Positions 26,058-35,205 of a stretch of 64,000 bases of DNA are shown one piece after another. Each line of letters starts with the position of its first letter. Position 1 is the stretch's first letter. The translations under genes and the position numbers were made by a program. Origin of the DNA: Clostridia bacterium (GTDB taxonomy: Bacteria > Bacillota > Clostridia > Monoglobales > Monoglobaceae); assembly GCA_017409575.1 (NCBI GenBank), contig JAFQSM010000053.1:19628-83627 (forward strand), given 5' to 3'. The notes under the pieces are model-generated. The model saw only the letters and a list, made by a program, of their open reading frames with translations, ran no database searches and was not told the DNA's origin.

Positions 26058-28148
26058 CTAAAATCTGAAAACAACCTTACCATTTTCAAGCACCAGTTTT
26101 GCCGAAAACTCTTTGCCTGATTTTTGCGAAACAAAACCTGTTATAAGTGGTGTTTCGCCGTCCGAAAGCAATTTTTTCATATTGCTCAGCGAAATAACCT
26201 TGCTGCAAATTACATTTCCGGTCGAAAACTTGCATCCGTCCTTGTATGCGCTGCAACCATATCCAAACCGTGTGCGCCTTACATCATTGCCGCAAATTGG
26301 GCACCTTCCTGCCACATCACCGACAAATCCGTCAAAGTTGTCGTTGGCTTGCGACTTTGGGTCAAAAACAGTCGAAATTTCGCTTTTAACCAATTCAACC
26401 GCATCACTGATAGTGCTTTCACCCCTGAAAACCTTTTTGAGCGACGCACCCATCTGGGACGTTTTGAATTTATCCATATTGATATTCATTCGAGCCAGAG
26501 ATTCTATCAGATGCTCGCCAGCCGGAAGAATTGTGTATGTATCCTTTTTAAGAAGAATATACTCACTCTTTCGGGCATTGTCAATTATACCTGTACGGGT
26601 AGCCTCTGTCCCAAGCTCCAAGCCTTCAAACATAGCACGATATTCAGCTTCTTCGTTTTCCTGCTCGCTTAGTGCTTGTTTTTCGTCTTTGAATGGATTT
26701 TTGAGATAGTTGTTAAGTGTCTCTATTGTATAATGCTTTGGCGGATTTGTCTCTTTTTCGACGGGCTCGAATTTGGTGTTGACCTTGTCACCTTTTTCGA
26801 GCTTGGGCAAAATTTTGTCTTTCCGGGTATAATCATCAAACGCGGTCCAACCGGGCTGGTCTATCACCATACCTTTAAGCAAAAAGCTTTCCAAATCACC
26901 CAAACTTATTGTAATTTCAGTTTTTTCTACAATGCAGTCATCACTGCAGAAAACTGCAACAAACCTCCGCATTACCGCACTGTAGACTTTCATTTCATTC
27001 TCCGAAAGTTTTGTTTTGTCGGGTATTTTGTATGTCGGGGTAAGCGCCGAATGTGACTCGATTTTTGAATCATCAAATATCTTTTTGTCATCTTTGAATG
27101 TGACGGGATAACCAAGACCTTTTACCGACTCAAGGATAGTCTTTATTTTACCCTTTTCGGCTGTTGCCAGATATTCCGAGTTTGTTCTTGGATATGTCAC
27201 ATATCCCTTTTCATAAAGTCCCTGTAATATTTCAAGGCTCTCTGCCATTGACATTTTGTATTTCTTACCCAAAAAGTTTTGCAGCTTGGTAAGAGAATAG
27301 AGTTTTCCCGGTGAGATCTTGTCTTTTTTCTTCTTTTTATCGGTTACAATTGCTTCTGTGCTGTTATACTTTTCGCAAAGTTCCAAGGCTTTTTTAAGGT
27401 CCTTTTTGTCGAATTTTTCTTTGCTCAAAAGCTCGATTTCTTCTCCGTTTGTCTGTGCCTTGCTTGAAATTGCATAATAAACATCAGGTACAAACTTCCG
27501 GATAGCCATATCACGGTCATATATCGCTTTTACAATAGGCACTATAACCCTACCTACTCTGAGGAGTGTACCAGCACGAAGTGTCGCATATCTTGTCAGA
27601 TTTACTCCATAAAGCCAGTCGGTAAATGTTCTTGCATAACCCTCGTTTGCAAGATTGTCGTAATCCTTTTCGTCCTTAAGTTCAAGCATTGCTGCTTTGA
27701 CAGTCTGCGGAGTCTGGTCAGGAAGCCATATTCTTTTGAGTGTTTTTGGAGTTGTCAGGGCTTTTTCTATACATGTCCTGACAATGATTTCGCCTTCGCG
27801 GTCAGCATCTCCTGCGTTGACTATGGTATCAACATCTTCGCGGTTACAAAGATTTTTTATTATCTCAAACTGCTTCAAAACGCCTGAGTCTGTCCTGCCG
27901 TTTTTGTCTTTTTTAAGCCGAAAAACAAACTCGTTTGGGAAACACGGCAGATTTTCCATACTCCATCTGGCATTTGGCGTAGAATTTTCGCTGTAGTCTT
28001 CGATGTCTGCAAGCGAAAACAAATGGCCAAAGGCCCAGGTTATAATATAATCTGCGCCTATGAAATATCCATCTTTTTTTGTCATTTGTCCAATACCTGC
28101 CATAATATTGCGGGCAAGACTGGGTTTTTCCGCTATAATAAGTACCAT
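26058..28148 (-). CDS. topB: DNA topoisomerase III (type IA)
   Basis: A 696-residue type IA topoisomerase. The Toprim domain starts at residue 2 (LIIAEKPSLARNI) and has NAGDADREGEIIVR near 110; the active-site Tyr is in YVTYPRTNSEYL near residue 318. The C-terminus has one Cys4 zinc element (CPICG; GYGCSAYKDGC) and a last tail domain. TopB decatenates and relaxes DNA. The initiation site AAAGAG is modest. A hairpin upstream at 28172-28196 separates it from the ruvX-DUF1292 pair. This could also be a plasmid-type TopB paralogue, but there is no mobile context. Confidence 0.95.
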   Translation of the reverse strand: MVLIIAEKPSLARNIMAGIGQMTKKDGYFIGADYIITWAFGHLFSLADIEDYSENSTPNARWSMENLPCFPNEFVFRLKKDKNGRTDSGVLKQFEIIKNLCNREDVDTIVNAGDADREGEIIVRTCIEKALTTPKTLKRIWLPDQTPQTVKAAMLELKDEKDYDNLANEGYARTFTDWLYGVNLTRYATLRAGTLLRVGRVIVPIVKAIYDRDMAIRKFVPDVYYAISSKAQTNGEEIELLSKEKFDKKDLKKALELCEKYNSTEAIVTDKKKKKDKISPGKLYSLTKLQNFLGKKYKMSMAESLEILQGLYEKGYVTYPRTNSEYLATAEKGKIKTILESVKGLGYPVTFKDDKKIFDDSKIESHSALTPTYKIPDKTKLSENEMKVYSAVMRRFVAVFCSDDCIVEKTEITISLGDLESFLLKGMVIDQPGWTAFDDYTRKDKILPKLEKGDKVNTKFEPVEKETNPPKHYTIETLNNYLKNPFKDEKQALSEQENEEAEYRAMFEGLELGTEATRTGIIDNARKSEYILLKKDTYTILPAGEHLIESLARMNINMDKFKTSQMGASLKKVFRGESTISDAVELVKSEISTVFDPKSQANDNFDGFVGDVAGRCPICGNDVRRTRFGYGCSAYKDGCKFSTGNVICSKVISLSNMKKLLSDGETPLITGFVSQKSGKEFSAKLVLENGKVVFRF

Positions 28149-28171
28149 AATCCAAACTCTTTATAAAGCTA

Positions 28172-28196
28172 AGGCTGTGGCAATCCGCCGCAGCCT
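28172..28196 (-). terminator. Hairpin between DUF1292 gene and topB
   Basis: Minus-strand AGGCTG-C-GGC / GCC-A-CAGCCT stem followed by only a weak T run (TAGCTTTAT). Could be a leaky terminator that lowers topB expression relative to ruvX. Confidence 0.5.
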
Positions 28197-28208
28197 CAAA
28201 CTTTTATT

Positions 28209-28523
28209 TTAGTCTTCAAAATCAAAAAGGTCAGCATTTCTTTCCTTAAAGAGTTCATAAGCTCTGTCAAGGACTTCCAAATCTTCCTCGGGGACAAGAA
28301 TATAGTCATCATTCTCATCATATTCCATTTTAAGAATAATTACCTCGTCAACCTCGTCGTCTTCCTCTTCTTTGTAAGGAATACAAATTACATAATCCGA
28401 ACCGTCAACCTGAACGGTGTCAAGATGCTCGACAGTCTGCTTGTTGCCGTCATCATCAAACAAATCAACCAAAAAATTGTTTTCTTCTTCGGTATTCGGG
28501 GTCTTTTCAAAATCTTCTGCCAT
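28209..28523 (-). CDS. DUF1292 protein (YrzB-like)
   Basis: A 104-residue acidic protein, over a quarter Asp and Glu, with the DUF1292 pattern VDLFDDDGNKQTVEHLDTV, YVICIPYKEEEDDEVDEVII and PEEDLEVLDRAYELF. Function unknown. It follows ruvX, as in the Bacillus cluster yrzL-yrrK-yrzB, with 37 bases between. AAAGGAGAG precedes ATG. A conserved partner of ruvX, probably cytoplasmic. Confidence 0.88.
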   Translation of the reverse strand: MAEDFEKTPNTEEENNFLVDLFDDDGNKQTVEHLDTVQVDGSDYVICIPYKEEEDDEVDEVIILKMEYDENDDYILVPEEDLEVLDRAYELFKERNADLFDFED

Positions 28524-28560
28524 TTTTAAATCTCTCCTTTAATTAAAAATTTGTTTTTTG

Positions 28561-28971
28561 TTAAATTTTGGTGCTGTCCAGATAAGCCTGAAGTATAAAT
28601 GCTGCAGCAATCTTATCAACCGAATCCTTTCGCTTTTTGCCTCGGGTATTTGTTGCGTTCATTAGATTGTGAGCTGAAACAGTCGTAAGACGCTCGTCCC
28701 AAAGGATTACTTCAAGTCCGGTCAGTTCGCCGAGAAGCTTGGCAAAAGCCTTTGTTTTTTTGCCGCGTTCGCCCACTGTGCCGTTCATATTTTTGGGGTA
28801 TCCCAAAACTATTTTTTCTGCGTTGAGCTTTTTTGCAAGTGCCGCAGTATATTCGGCAACCTTTCGGGCATTCTTCTCGGAATAGGTCTCCAATGTGTGT
28901 GCCGAAAACCCAAGTGCATCCGATGTAGCAAAGCCTGTTCGGCTGTCGCCAAAATCAACGCCAAGTATCAT
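28561..28971 (-). CDS. ruvX: RuvX/YqgF family Holliday junction resolvase-like nuclease
   Basis: A 136-residue RNase-H-fold protein: ILGVDFGDSRTGFATSD at the N-terminus (first catalytic Asp), VLGYPKNMNGTVGERGKKT mid-chain, and LWDERLTTVSAHN plus KDSVDKIAAAFILQAYLD at the end, with the remaining acidic residues. YqgF acts in 16S rRNA 5'-end maturation in E. coli and as a resolvase-like enzyme elsewhere. ATG 28971 has GGGAGGG upstream; the frame opens six codons earlier without a better site. The first gene of the ruvX-DUF1292 unit. Confidence 0.93.
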   Translation of the reverse strand: MILGVDFGDSRTGFATSDALGFSAHTLETYSEKNARKVAEYTAALAKKLNAEKIVLGYPKNMNGTVGERGKKTKAFAKLLGELTGLEVILWDERLTTVSAHNLMNATNTRGKKRKDSVDKIAAAFILQAYLDSTKI

Positions 28972-29008
28972 ATCGGTTTTCCCTCCCACACATCAAATTT
29001 ACCTTTTT

Positions 29009-29037
29009 ATTGTACCATAATCAGAGCATATAAGCAA
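29009..29037 (-). promoter_or_regulatory. Sigma-A promoter of ruvX-DUF1292
   Basis: Minus strand TTGCTT (29032-29037), 17-base spacer, TACAAT (29009-29014), about 38 bases before the ruvX start. Confidence 0.65.
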
Positions 29038-29071
29038 GCAATTTTTAATAAATTCTGTTACCTCAAAAGTT

Positions 29072-29106
29072 AAAAGCCAAGAAATTTACATTTCCCGGCT
29101 TTTTTC
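29072..29106 (-). terminator. Terminator of the aldo/keto reductase operon
   Basis: Minus-strand AGCCGGGAAAT / ATTTCTTGGCT (two G-T pairs, loop GTAA), followed by TTTAACTTTTG. Located just after the reductase stop. Confidence 0.65.
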
Positions 29107-29111
29107 TGAGA

Positions 29112-29990
29112 TTACTTTATATTTAGTGTTTCCTTAAGCTGTGAAAGCTTTGAAGGGCCCACAATCATAAACACATCAAATTTGCTTTGTTCCTGAAGCA
29201 TCCTGAGTGCAGTGTGCGATATTGTTGAATTTTCTTTTTGAGCTCGCTCGCAGATTTTTTCAAAGGTCTTGATTGACTGTTCATTAAGATATCTTTCTTT
29301 GGCTTTTTCTGACAGATTATTTGCAGCATATTTTTCAAAAAAGCCTTTTGCCTGCGATGAAAAAGCAAATACCGGCAGAGTTCCCTTGTCGTATTTTTCT
29401 TTTTCTTCTTCAATATACGCAAGTTTGGTGTCCCACACCTTTGAGCGAGTAGCAAGATTGTAAAGCGCCTGACTTGCGCAAAATCCTGTCTGGTTTGTAC
29501 TTTTTGCATATTCGTTTGCTTCGGCTATGCGGTCATACGACCAGTTTGACGCCCCGATATGTCTTACTTTTCCGCTTTTGATAAGTCCGTTAAGGGTATC
29601 AATTATCGGTCCCACAGGTTTTTCGATATCATCGCGGTGTAGCCACAAAATATCAATATAGTCTGTTTGAAGAGCTTTGAGACTTTTTTCAACATCATCT
29701 TCTATTTCTTCTTTGCTGAGTCTTATATGCGACAAATCCTGCAAGGTAAGGGGATGTGCACACTTGGTCGAAATATATACCTTATCTCTTTTATCTTTTA
29801 TAAACTCCCCGACCAAAGCTTCGCTCTTACCCTCACAATAAAGCCTTGCGGTATCAATTATGTTTCCTCCGTTTTCAACATAAAACTCCATAAGCTGAAA
29901 CGCAGTATTTCTGTCAATTCTTTCGTCATAGCCTTCTGTGCCAAGGACTATCTCCGAAAGGTTCATATCACAAAGTTTTTTATAGTTCAT
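29112..29990 (-). CDS. Aldo/keto reductase
   Basis: A 292-residue AKR barrel. Asp in GGNIIDTARLYCEGKSE (about 38-54; catalytic Asp and Tyr), Lys in VYISTKCAHP, and the catalytic His in DILWLHRDDIEKP, followed by VRHIGASNWSYDRI. It reduces carbonyls with NADPH; substrate unknown. The C-terminal part is shorter than in plant-type AKRs. AGGAT precedes ATG. It lies 30 bases after lipid kinase 2 on the same strand, so the two are probably co-transcribed. Confidence 0.88.
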   Translation of the reverse strand: MNYKKLCDMNLSEIVLGTEGYDERIDRNTAFQLMEFYVENGGNIIDTARLYCEGKSEALVGEFIKDKRDKVYISTKCAHPLTLQDLSHIRLSKEEIEDDVEKSLKALQTDYIDILWLHRDDIEKPVGPIIDTLNGLIKSGKVRHIGASNWSYDRIAEANEYAKSTNQTGFCASQALYNLATRSKVWDTKLAYIEEEKEKYDKGTLPVFAFSSQAKGFFEKYAANNLSEKAKERYLNEQSIKTFEKICERAQKENSTISHTALRMLQEQSKFDVFMIVGPSKLSQLKETLNIK

Positions 29991-30020
29991 TATCGTCTTT
30001 ATCCTGCCTTTCTGTTTGTA

Positions 30021-30983
30021 TTATACACATTCTGCTTGTTTTGCACACTCAGCATATGCCGGAACAACAAACCTGAATGCTCCCGGTATTATTTCAAACT
30101 CGGTGGTTCCTGTATCTGTTATTTCACCATCAATTGAAAAACGCATAGTTTTTTCGTTTGAAGTTATTTTTACCTTTTTGCATTTTAGAGAAGAAACAAT
30201 TTCGCCAATATTTTTGATTTTCAAGTACGAGCCGTTTATGTATCTTGGAAGCAGTTTCAAAAGCCTTGGTAACGAAATATTTTTTACCATATTTATATTT
30301 ATAAATCCATCACTTACCCGGGCAATGGGGTTGGTTTTAAGTCCGCCTCCGCAATAACTGCCATTGGCAATCGAAGTCAGCAAAAGTTCGCCTTTATGTA
30401 CTACAGCGCCATCAATTTCTATTTCCAGATTTGCAGGCTTTCTGTTAAACAGATTTGCAATAATGGAAATTATATATGCAAGAGGGCCCCCAAAATCAGT
30501 CCGATCCTTTATGTAGTTTGTCATATCAGCTACATCACAATCAAAGCCAATGTTGAACATATTTGCACAATAACCGCTCTTTGGTTGATTGTCTATGTTG
30601 GTAATATACCTGATTGCATCGCATTTTACACACTCGCCCGAAATCTGCTTTTCCAAATCAAAAAACCGAGCATCCAATGAAAAATTTCTGCAAAAATCAT
30701 TTCCGGTGCCAATCGGCACAATACCTATTTCGACATTCTCAAACTCAAGCGAACCATTTAAAACTTCACTAAAAGTTCCGTCACCGCCACACGCAATAAA
30801 CCTCGCAGGTCCATTGTTTTTGCAATATTCAGCAACAAACACTTTTGCATCATTTGGAGCTCTTGTAATATAAACGCCAATATTGTTCTCTGACCTTTCA
30901 CAAATACCGTTTATTTCATCAATTATTCTGTCAAACTTTTTCCCCTGACCGGCATTTGGATTTACGACAAAAATCGTTTTCAT
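30021..30983 (-). CDS. YegS/DgkB-type lipid kinase, copy 2
   Basis: A 320-residue diacylglycerol-kinase family protein: TIFVVNPNAGQGKKFDRI at the start, FIACGGDGTFSEVLNG with GGDGT near 67, and VPIGTGNDFCRNF near 95. The C-terminus has FSIDGEITDTG. It differs clearly from the copy at 6675-7565 and is not a recent duplicate. Its likely role is lipid phosphorylation or recycling at the membrane. GGAGGG precedes ATG. The rubrerythrin-VIT gene is 33 bases upstream on the same strand. Confidence 0.88.
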   Translation of the reverse strand: MKTIFVVNPNAGQGKKFDRIIDEINGICERSENNIGVYITRAPNDAKVFVAEYCKNNGPARFIACGGDGTFSEVLNGSLEFENVEIGIVPIGTGNDFCRNFSLDARFFDLEKQISGECVKCDAIRYITNIDNQPKSGYCANMFNIGFDCDVADMTNYIKDRTDFGGPLAYIISIIANLFNRKPANLEIEIDGAVVHKGELLLTSIANGSYCGGGLKTNPIARVSDGFININMVKNISLPRLLKLLPRYINGSYLKIKNIGEIVSSLKCKKVKITSNEKTMRFSIDGEITDTGTTEFEIIPGAFRFVVPAYAECAKQAECV

Positions 30984-31016
30984 AAACCCTCCGCAAAACT
31001 CAAATTTCTTTATTTA

Positions 31017-31898
31017 TTATAAATCTACACCCAAAAAATGCTTTGCGGCAATACCCACGAAAAACGATACAACTGCAACACTTACACTGATTAAAGACAT
31101 TTCCAGAAATTTGGGTTTAAATCTTTCGCCTTGTGCAACCGAAATATAGTAGGTAAATCCGGCTATAATCAAAATAACAATAGCTACCATCGCAAACAGT
31201 GCAATCATATACTGACTGTTAGCAAGTAAAAGATAGGGTAAAATCAAAAGAGCAACAGTAATAAGATAAGCTACCCCTGTATAGCAGCAGGATTTGAAAG
31301 CATCACTTCGTCCATCGCTTTTTGCAGCAAGAAACTCGCTGGAAGCCTTTGAAAAAGTTGCTGAAATACCCATAATAAGTCCCGAAAGAGCAATAAGCCT
31401 TGTATTTTGCATTGCAAAAGTAAAGCCTGCCAAAGACCCGGTAAGTTCTACCAAAGCATCATTCATACCCAAAACCATACTTCCTACATATCGAAGTCTT
31501 TCTTCGTCAAGCATATCAAAAAGCGCTGCTTCGTGTTCTTCCTCCTGCTGTTTGATATGTATGCTTTCTTCAACTTCTGCAGCAAGTATATCATATTCTT
31601 TTTGCGCTGTCTCCTCGCCGTTTTCCATAAGTTTTACCGCAAAGGTAAATCCCAGAATTCTGGCAATCATCTTATATTTAAAAATTTTAAATTTGTCAGG
31701 CTTCATTTCGATACCTGTGTATTTTTTCCATATCTCATAATGAGCCTTTTCCTCTGCCGCAAGGCGAAGAAGAGTGTCCTTGTTTTCTTCCCCCTTGGCA
31801 AATTTTGCGATTTCCGCATAAATAATGCTTTCGTTCAGCTCATTATTTTGCATTTTTGTTATAATCGCCAATGCCTTTTTTGATAGTTCTTTTACCAT
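31017..31898 (-). CDS. Rubrerythrin-like/VIT1 fusion, probable iron or manganese membrane transporter
   Basis: A 293-residue two-part protein. Residues 1-135 are a ferritin-like four-helix domain with carboxylate and EExxH-type ligands (AAEEKAHYEIW near 48; EEEHEAALFDML near 118). Residues about 138-290 are a VIT1/CCC1 domain with about five helices, starting GSMVLGMNDALVELTGSLAG. MbfA-type proteins of this layout export iron or move Fe2+/Mn2+ across membranes; the ferritin part senses or delivers metal. Its strong promoter and a ~160-base leader suggest regulation. AAGGGGCGG precedes ATG. It has no rubredoxin domain. Confidence 0.88.
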   Translation of the reverse strand: MVKELSKKALAIITKMQNNELNESIIYAEIAKFAKGEENKDTLLRLAAEEKAHYEIWKKYTGIEMKPDKFKIFKYKMIARILGFTFAVKLMENGEETAQKEYDILAAEVEESIHIKQQEEEHEAALFDMLDEERLRYVGSMVLGMNDALVELTGSLAGFTFAMQNTRLIALSGLIMGISATFSKASSEFLAAKSDGRSDAFKSCCYTGVAYLITVALLILPYLLLANSQYMIALFAMVAIVILIIAGFTYYISVAQGERFKPKFLEMSLISVSVAVVSFFVGIAAKHFLGVDL

Positions 31899-32057
31899 AT
31901 GTACCGCCCCTTAAAGAGATTTAATTCAAAATCCGATATCAAACACTTCTGAAACCGCGACCTATAATTTCGCTGCTTGTCGTAATTATAATAAATGATT
32001 TCGGATCAATTTCTCTATGCAGCTATGTCTGTTCCACCCGAATTCGATAATCTCCGC
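31899..32057 (-). promoter_or_regulatory. Long 5' leader of the rubrerythrin-VIT gene
   Basis: The promoter at 32064-32092 implies about 160 untranslated bases before the ATG at 31898. It contains GCTGC / GCAGC (about 45 bases apart) enclosing a weak AAATTGAT / ATCATTT hairpin, plus the related blocks GGTTGCGG and GGTCGCGG at opposite ends. No intrinsic terminator is apparent. I do not match it to a known metal riboswitch. With the plus-strand promoter at 32149-32177, this makes up all of the 338-base gap 31899-32236. Confidence 0.4.
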
Positions 32058-32063
32058 AACCTC

Positions 32064-32092
32064 GTTATACCATAAACACCACGAAAAGTCAA
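32064..32092 (-). promoter_or_regulatory. Sigma-A promoter of the rubrerythrin-VIT gene
   Basis: Minus strand TTGACT (32087-32092), 17-base spacer, TATAAC (32064-32069). Confidence 0.8.
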
Positions 32093-32148
32093 CAGAAAAA
32101 GCCCCTAAATTAAAATTTTCAGAAGTTGGCAAATTGTATGTTTTTTTG

Positions 32149-32176
32149 TTGACAAAATAGGAAAATTGTGATAAAT
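32149..32176 (+). promoter_or_regulatory. Sigma-A promoter of the OFA-type transporter
   Basis: TTGACA (32149-32154), 16-base spacer, ATAAAT (32171-32176) preceded by TGTG. It is about 60 bases before the transporter ATG and diverges from the rubrerythrin-VIT promoter. Confidence 0.7.
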
Positions 32177-32236
32177 TTAAATATTGTTGGCAATCACATT
32201 GCTGACAAAAAAGCAACAAAAAGGAGTATCATAATA

Positions 32237-33550
32237 ATGAACGCTAACACAAAAGTTTCAAGCTGGCGCAACAACAAGTGGTTCAGGGCAGCAATACCCG
32301 CACTTCTTCTTCACTGCAGTATCGGTACAGTTTACTGCTGGTCTCTTTTCAGCGACCAAATTGGTCAGTACATAGGTTTTCAGAAAAGTGCAACCGAATG
32401 GGCATTCAGCTTTGCCATCTTCTTCCTTGGTATGTCGGCAGCTTTTCTTGGCAATGTAGTGGAAAAAGACATTCACAAGTCATCGCTTATCGCAGCAATC
32501 TGTTTTGCCGGCGGTATGGCAGGCACAGGTGCCTTCATCTGGTACGGCGGTGCACATCCGGGAAGTCTTATTGCACTTTTGGGCATCTACCTTTGCTACG
32601 GTTTGATTATGGGTATCGGTCTTGGAACAGGTTATCTCTCACCCATAAAAACCCTTATGCTTTGGTTCTCTGATAAAAAAGGTCTTGCAACAGGTCTTGC
32701 TGTAGCAGGCTTTGGTGCTGCAAAAGCAATCGCAAGTCCGATTATGGAATGGATGCTTGCGAATCTTGGTGACGGCGGTATCTACAAAATGTTCTTTATC
32801 CTTGCAGGTGTATATTTTGTAATGATGCTTGTTGGTCATCTTCTGCTCAAAAAGCCTGATGACTGGCACGAACCCGCAAGCAAAGAAGAAGCAAACAGCA
32901 TTATCAGTGTTATCAAAACACGCCCCATTAAAAACTACATAGGCATATGGCTTATGTTCTACCTCAACATCACCTGCGGTCTTGCTCTTATCAGTCAGGA
33001 AAAAATGATTATCAAGTGTCTAGGTCTTGCCGGTATGGTTGGTATAATTTCTACAATTTCTGCTGTATTCAACGCCGGTGGCCGTCTTGGCTGGTCAGCA
33101 CTTGGTGACAAAACCAAAGACAGAAACACAATCTACAAAATCATTTTTGTTTCATCAATCATAGTTACCGCACTTGTAATTTTTACACGAGGCATTGCAA
33201 CCGGTGCAGGAAATACACTTCTTACACTTCTTGTGCTTCTTATGATTATGATTGTAAATGCAGGCTACGGCGGTGGATTTTCAAATGTCCCCACACTTCT
33301 TTCGGACCACTATGGTATGAGCAATATCAGTGCACTTCATGGCATTACACTTTCTGCCTGGGCGTTTGCCGGTCTTACAGGAAACAACTTGTCTGCATGG
33401 ATTGTAAACACCTTCGGCAAAGAAGAAGTTATCAACGGCATCACTGTAAACCCGACCGGTTATCAGGCAGTGCTTTATGTTACAATTGCACTCTACATAG
33501 TATCACTTCTTTTAAGTCTGTTCTTTGTAAGACCTGCTGATAAGAAATAA
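32237..33550 (+). CDS. OFA-family major facilitator (oxalate/formate antiporter-like)
   Basis: A 437-residue MFS protein with 12 predicted helices. It begins RNNKWFRAAIPALLLHCSIG and has family-type GTVYCWSLFSDQIG and YGLIMGIGLGTGYLSPIKT near 110, plus the cytoplasmic WFSDKKGLATGLAVAGFGAA. OFA members move oxalate, formate or other monocarboxylates; there is no oxalate- or formate-using gene next to it, so the substrate is open. ATG 32237 has AAAAGGAG upstream; an earlier in-frame start at 32168 would be inside the promoter. Ends at a bidirectional terminator. Confidence 0.88.
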   Translation: MNANTKVSSWRNNKWFRAAIPALLLHCSIGTVYCWSLFSDQIGQYIGFQKSATEWAFSFAIFFLGMSAAFLGNVVEKDIHKSSLIAAICFAGGMAGTGAFIWYGGAHPGSLIALLGIYLCYGLIMGIGLGTGYLSPIKTLMLWFSDKKGLATGLAVAGFGAAKAIASPIMEWMLANLGDGGIYKMFFILAGVYFVMMLVGHLLLKKPDDWHEPASKEEANSIISVIKTRPIKNYIGIWLMFYLNITCGLALISQEKMIIKCLGLAGMVGIISTISAVFNAGGRLGWSALGDKTKDRNTIYKIIFVSSIIVTALVIFTRGIATGAGNTLLTLLVLLMIMIVNAGYGGGFSNVPTLLSDHYGMSNISALHGITLSAWAFAGLTGNNLSAWIVNTFGKEEVINGITVNPTGYQAVLYVTIALYIVSLLLSLFFVRPADKK

Positions 33551-33566
33551 ACTCGAATTTCGTACA

Positions 33567-33602
33567 AAAAAATACCCGATTTGTCAAAAATCGGGTATTT
33601 TT
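33567..33602. terminator. Bidirectional terminator between OFA transporter and gpmI
   Basis: Stem AAATACCCGATTT / AAATCGGGTATTT with loop GTCAA; T5 after it on the plus strand and T-rich tail on the minus strand from the A run at 33566. Genes end at 33550 (+) and 33612 (-). Confidence 0.9.
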
Positions 33603-33611
33603 GTTGTTTTT

Positions 33612-35147
33612 TTATCTGACAATCAAGCTTTCACCTGTCATCTCTTCGGGCTTTTCAAGTTCCATAAGGTCAAGCATTGTTGGTGCAAGGTCAGCGAGTC
33701 TGCCGTTTTTGAGTTTTGCACCTGTTTCTTCGCCTATCAAGACAAGCGGTACAACATTTGTTGTGTGTGCAGTAAACACATCATTTGTTGCATAATCAAG
33801 CATCTGGTCTGCGTTTCCATGGTCAGCTGTAACAAGTGCAATACCACCCATTTTTGTTATTGCATCTATTGTTCTTCCAAGACATTCGTCCACAGTTTCA
33901 ACTGCCTTTACAGCAGCTTCAAACACTCCGGTATGTCCCACCATATCACAGTTTGCAAAGTTGAGGATAATAACATCATAGCTGCCGCTTTCGATGCGCT
34001 TTACAACCTCATCAGTTACCTCAAATGCACTCATTTCGGGTTTGAGGTCATAGGTAGCAACTTTGGGAGAATTGATAAGTGCTCTGTCCTCACCGTCATA
34101 CACTGCCTCGACGCCACCGTTAAAGAAAAATGTAACATGCGCATATTTCTCGGTTTCGGCAATTCGGAGCTGTCTGAGACCTTTGCGGCTGATATATTCG
34201 CCAAAGGTATTTGAAAGAGTCTGGGGTTTGAATGCAACATCAACATTTGGCATTGATGCATCATACTGGGTCATACAAACAAAGAATGTTTCAAAAAATT
34301 CTCTGTCAAAGCCCGAAAATTCGGGGTCCACAATTGTTCTTGAAATTTCTCTTGCTCTGTCGGGTCTGAAATTGAAAAATACAACCGAATCACCCTTCGA
34401 GATTTTTCCGAGTGCCTCGCCATTTTCGTCTGTTATAACAGTGGGAACAACAAACTCATCGGTTACACCATCGTTATACGATTTCTTTATAGCGCTGACA
34501 GCAGAGGTGTCTTTGTTTCCCTCGCCCTTTATCATTGCATTATAAGCCTGCTCAACGCGTTCCCAGCGATTGTCACGATCCATTGCATAATATCTGCCCA
34601 TAACTGTTGCAATTGCGCCTGTCCCAAGTTCTCTGATTTTTGAAACAAGGCTTTCGGCAAAGTCTGCACCCGATGTAGGTGAAACATCTCTGCCATCCAT
34701 AAAGCAATGAACAAATACTTTGTCAAGACCATTCTTTTTTGCCATTTCCAAAAGTCCATAAAGATGATTGATATGGCTGTGAACACCACCGTCTGACAAA
34801 AGTCCCATCAGATGAAGTGCCGAATTATTCTTTTTGCAGTTTTCAACCGCTTTGCAAAGTGCTTCGTTTTCAAAAAAGTCACCATCTGCAATTGACTTTG
34901 TGATTCTTGTAAGCTCCTGATAAACAATTCTTCCTGCACCGATATTGGTGTGTCCAACCTCCGAGTTGCCCATTTGTCCGTCGGGAAGACCTACATCCAT
35001 ACCCGATGCGTGAACAATTGAGTTGGGGTACTCCTTAAGATACTTGTCCATATTTGGCGTATTTGCCGCATAGATTGCATTGCCTTCGTTACGGTCATTC
35101 ACACCATAACCGTCCATAATAATTAAAGCGTATGGCTTTTTGCTCAT
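33612..35147 (-). CDS. gpmI: 2,3-bisphosphoglycerate-independent phosphoglycerate mutase
   Basis: A 511-residue, two-domain metalloenzyme of the alkaline-phosphatase fold. ALIIMDGYGVNDRNEGNAI (metal Asp near 12), GQMGNSEVGHTNIGAGR with the phospho-Ser near 62, FVHCFMDGRDVSP and, at the end, VTADHGNADQM with metal-binding residues. It interconverts 3- and 2-phosphoglycerate using Mn2+, typical in spore-formers. It is the last gene of pgk-tpiA-gpmI; enolase and GAPDH are not in the window. AAAGGAC precedes ATG. Confidence 0.97.
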   Translation of the reverse strand: MSKKPYALIIMDGYGVNDRNEGNAIYAANTPNMDKYLKEYPNSIVHASGMDVGLPDGQMGNSEVGHTNIGAGRIVYQELTRITKSIADGDFFENEALCKAVENCKKNNSALHLMGLLSDGGVHSHINHLYGLLEMAKKNGLDKVFVHCFMDGRDVSPTSGADFAESLVSKIRELGTGAIATVMGRYYAMDRDNRWERVEQAYNAMIKGEGNKDTSAVSAIKKSYNDGVTDEFVVPTVITDENGEALGKISKGDSVVFFNFRPDRAREISRTIVDPEFSGFDREFFETFFVCMTQYDASMPNVDVAFKPQTLSNTFGEYISRKGLRQLRIAETEKYAHVTFFFNGGVEAVYDGEDRALINSPKVATYDLKPEMSAFEVTDEVVKRIESGSYDVIILNFANCDMVGHTGVFEAAVKAVETVDECLGRTIDAITKMGGIALVTADHGNADQMLDYATNDVFTAHTTNVVPLVLIGEETGAKLKNGRLADLAPTMLDLMELEKPEEMTGESLIVR

Positions 35148-35205
35148 AGTTTTTTGTCCTTTCTAAAAGTTAAGGCGAACTGAAAGTCCGCCTTATAATT
35201 TTAAA

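Noticed and set aside
31899..32057. T-box or known metal riboswitch in the rubrerythrin-VIT leader
   Set aside because: GGGTGGAAC resembles the T-box GGGTGGNAC, but no specifier loop, no terminator and no amino-acid gene are present. Metal riboswitch consensus motifs are not matched.
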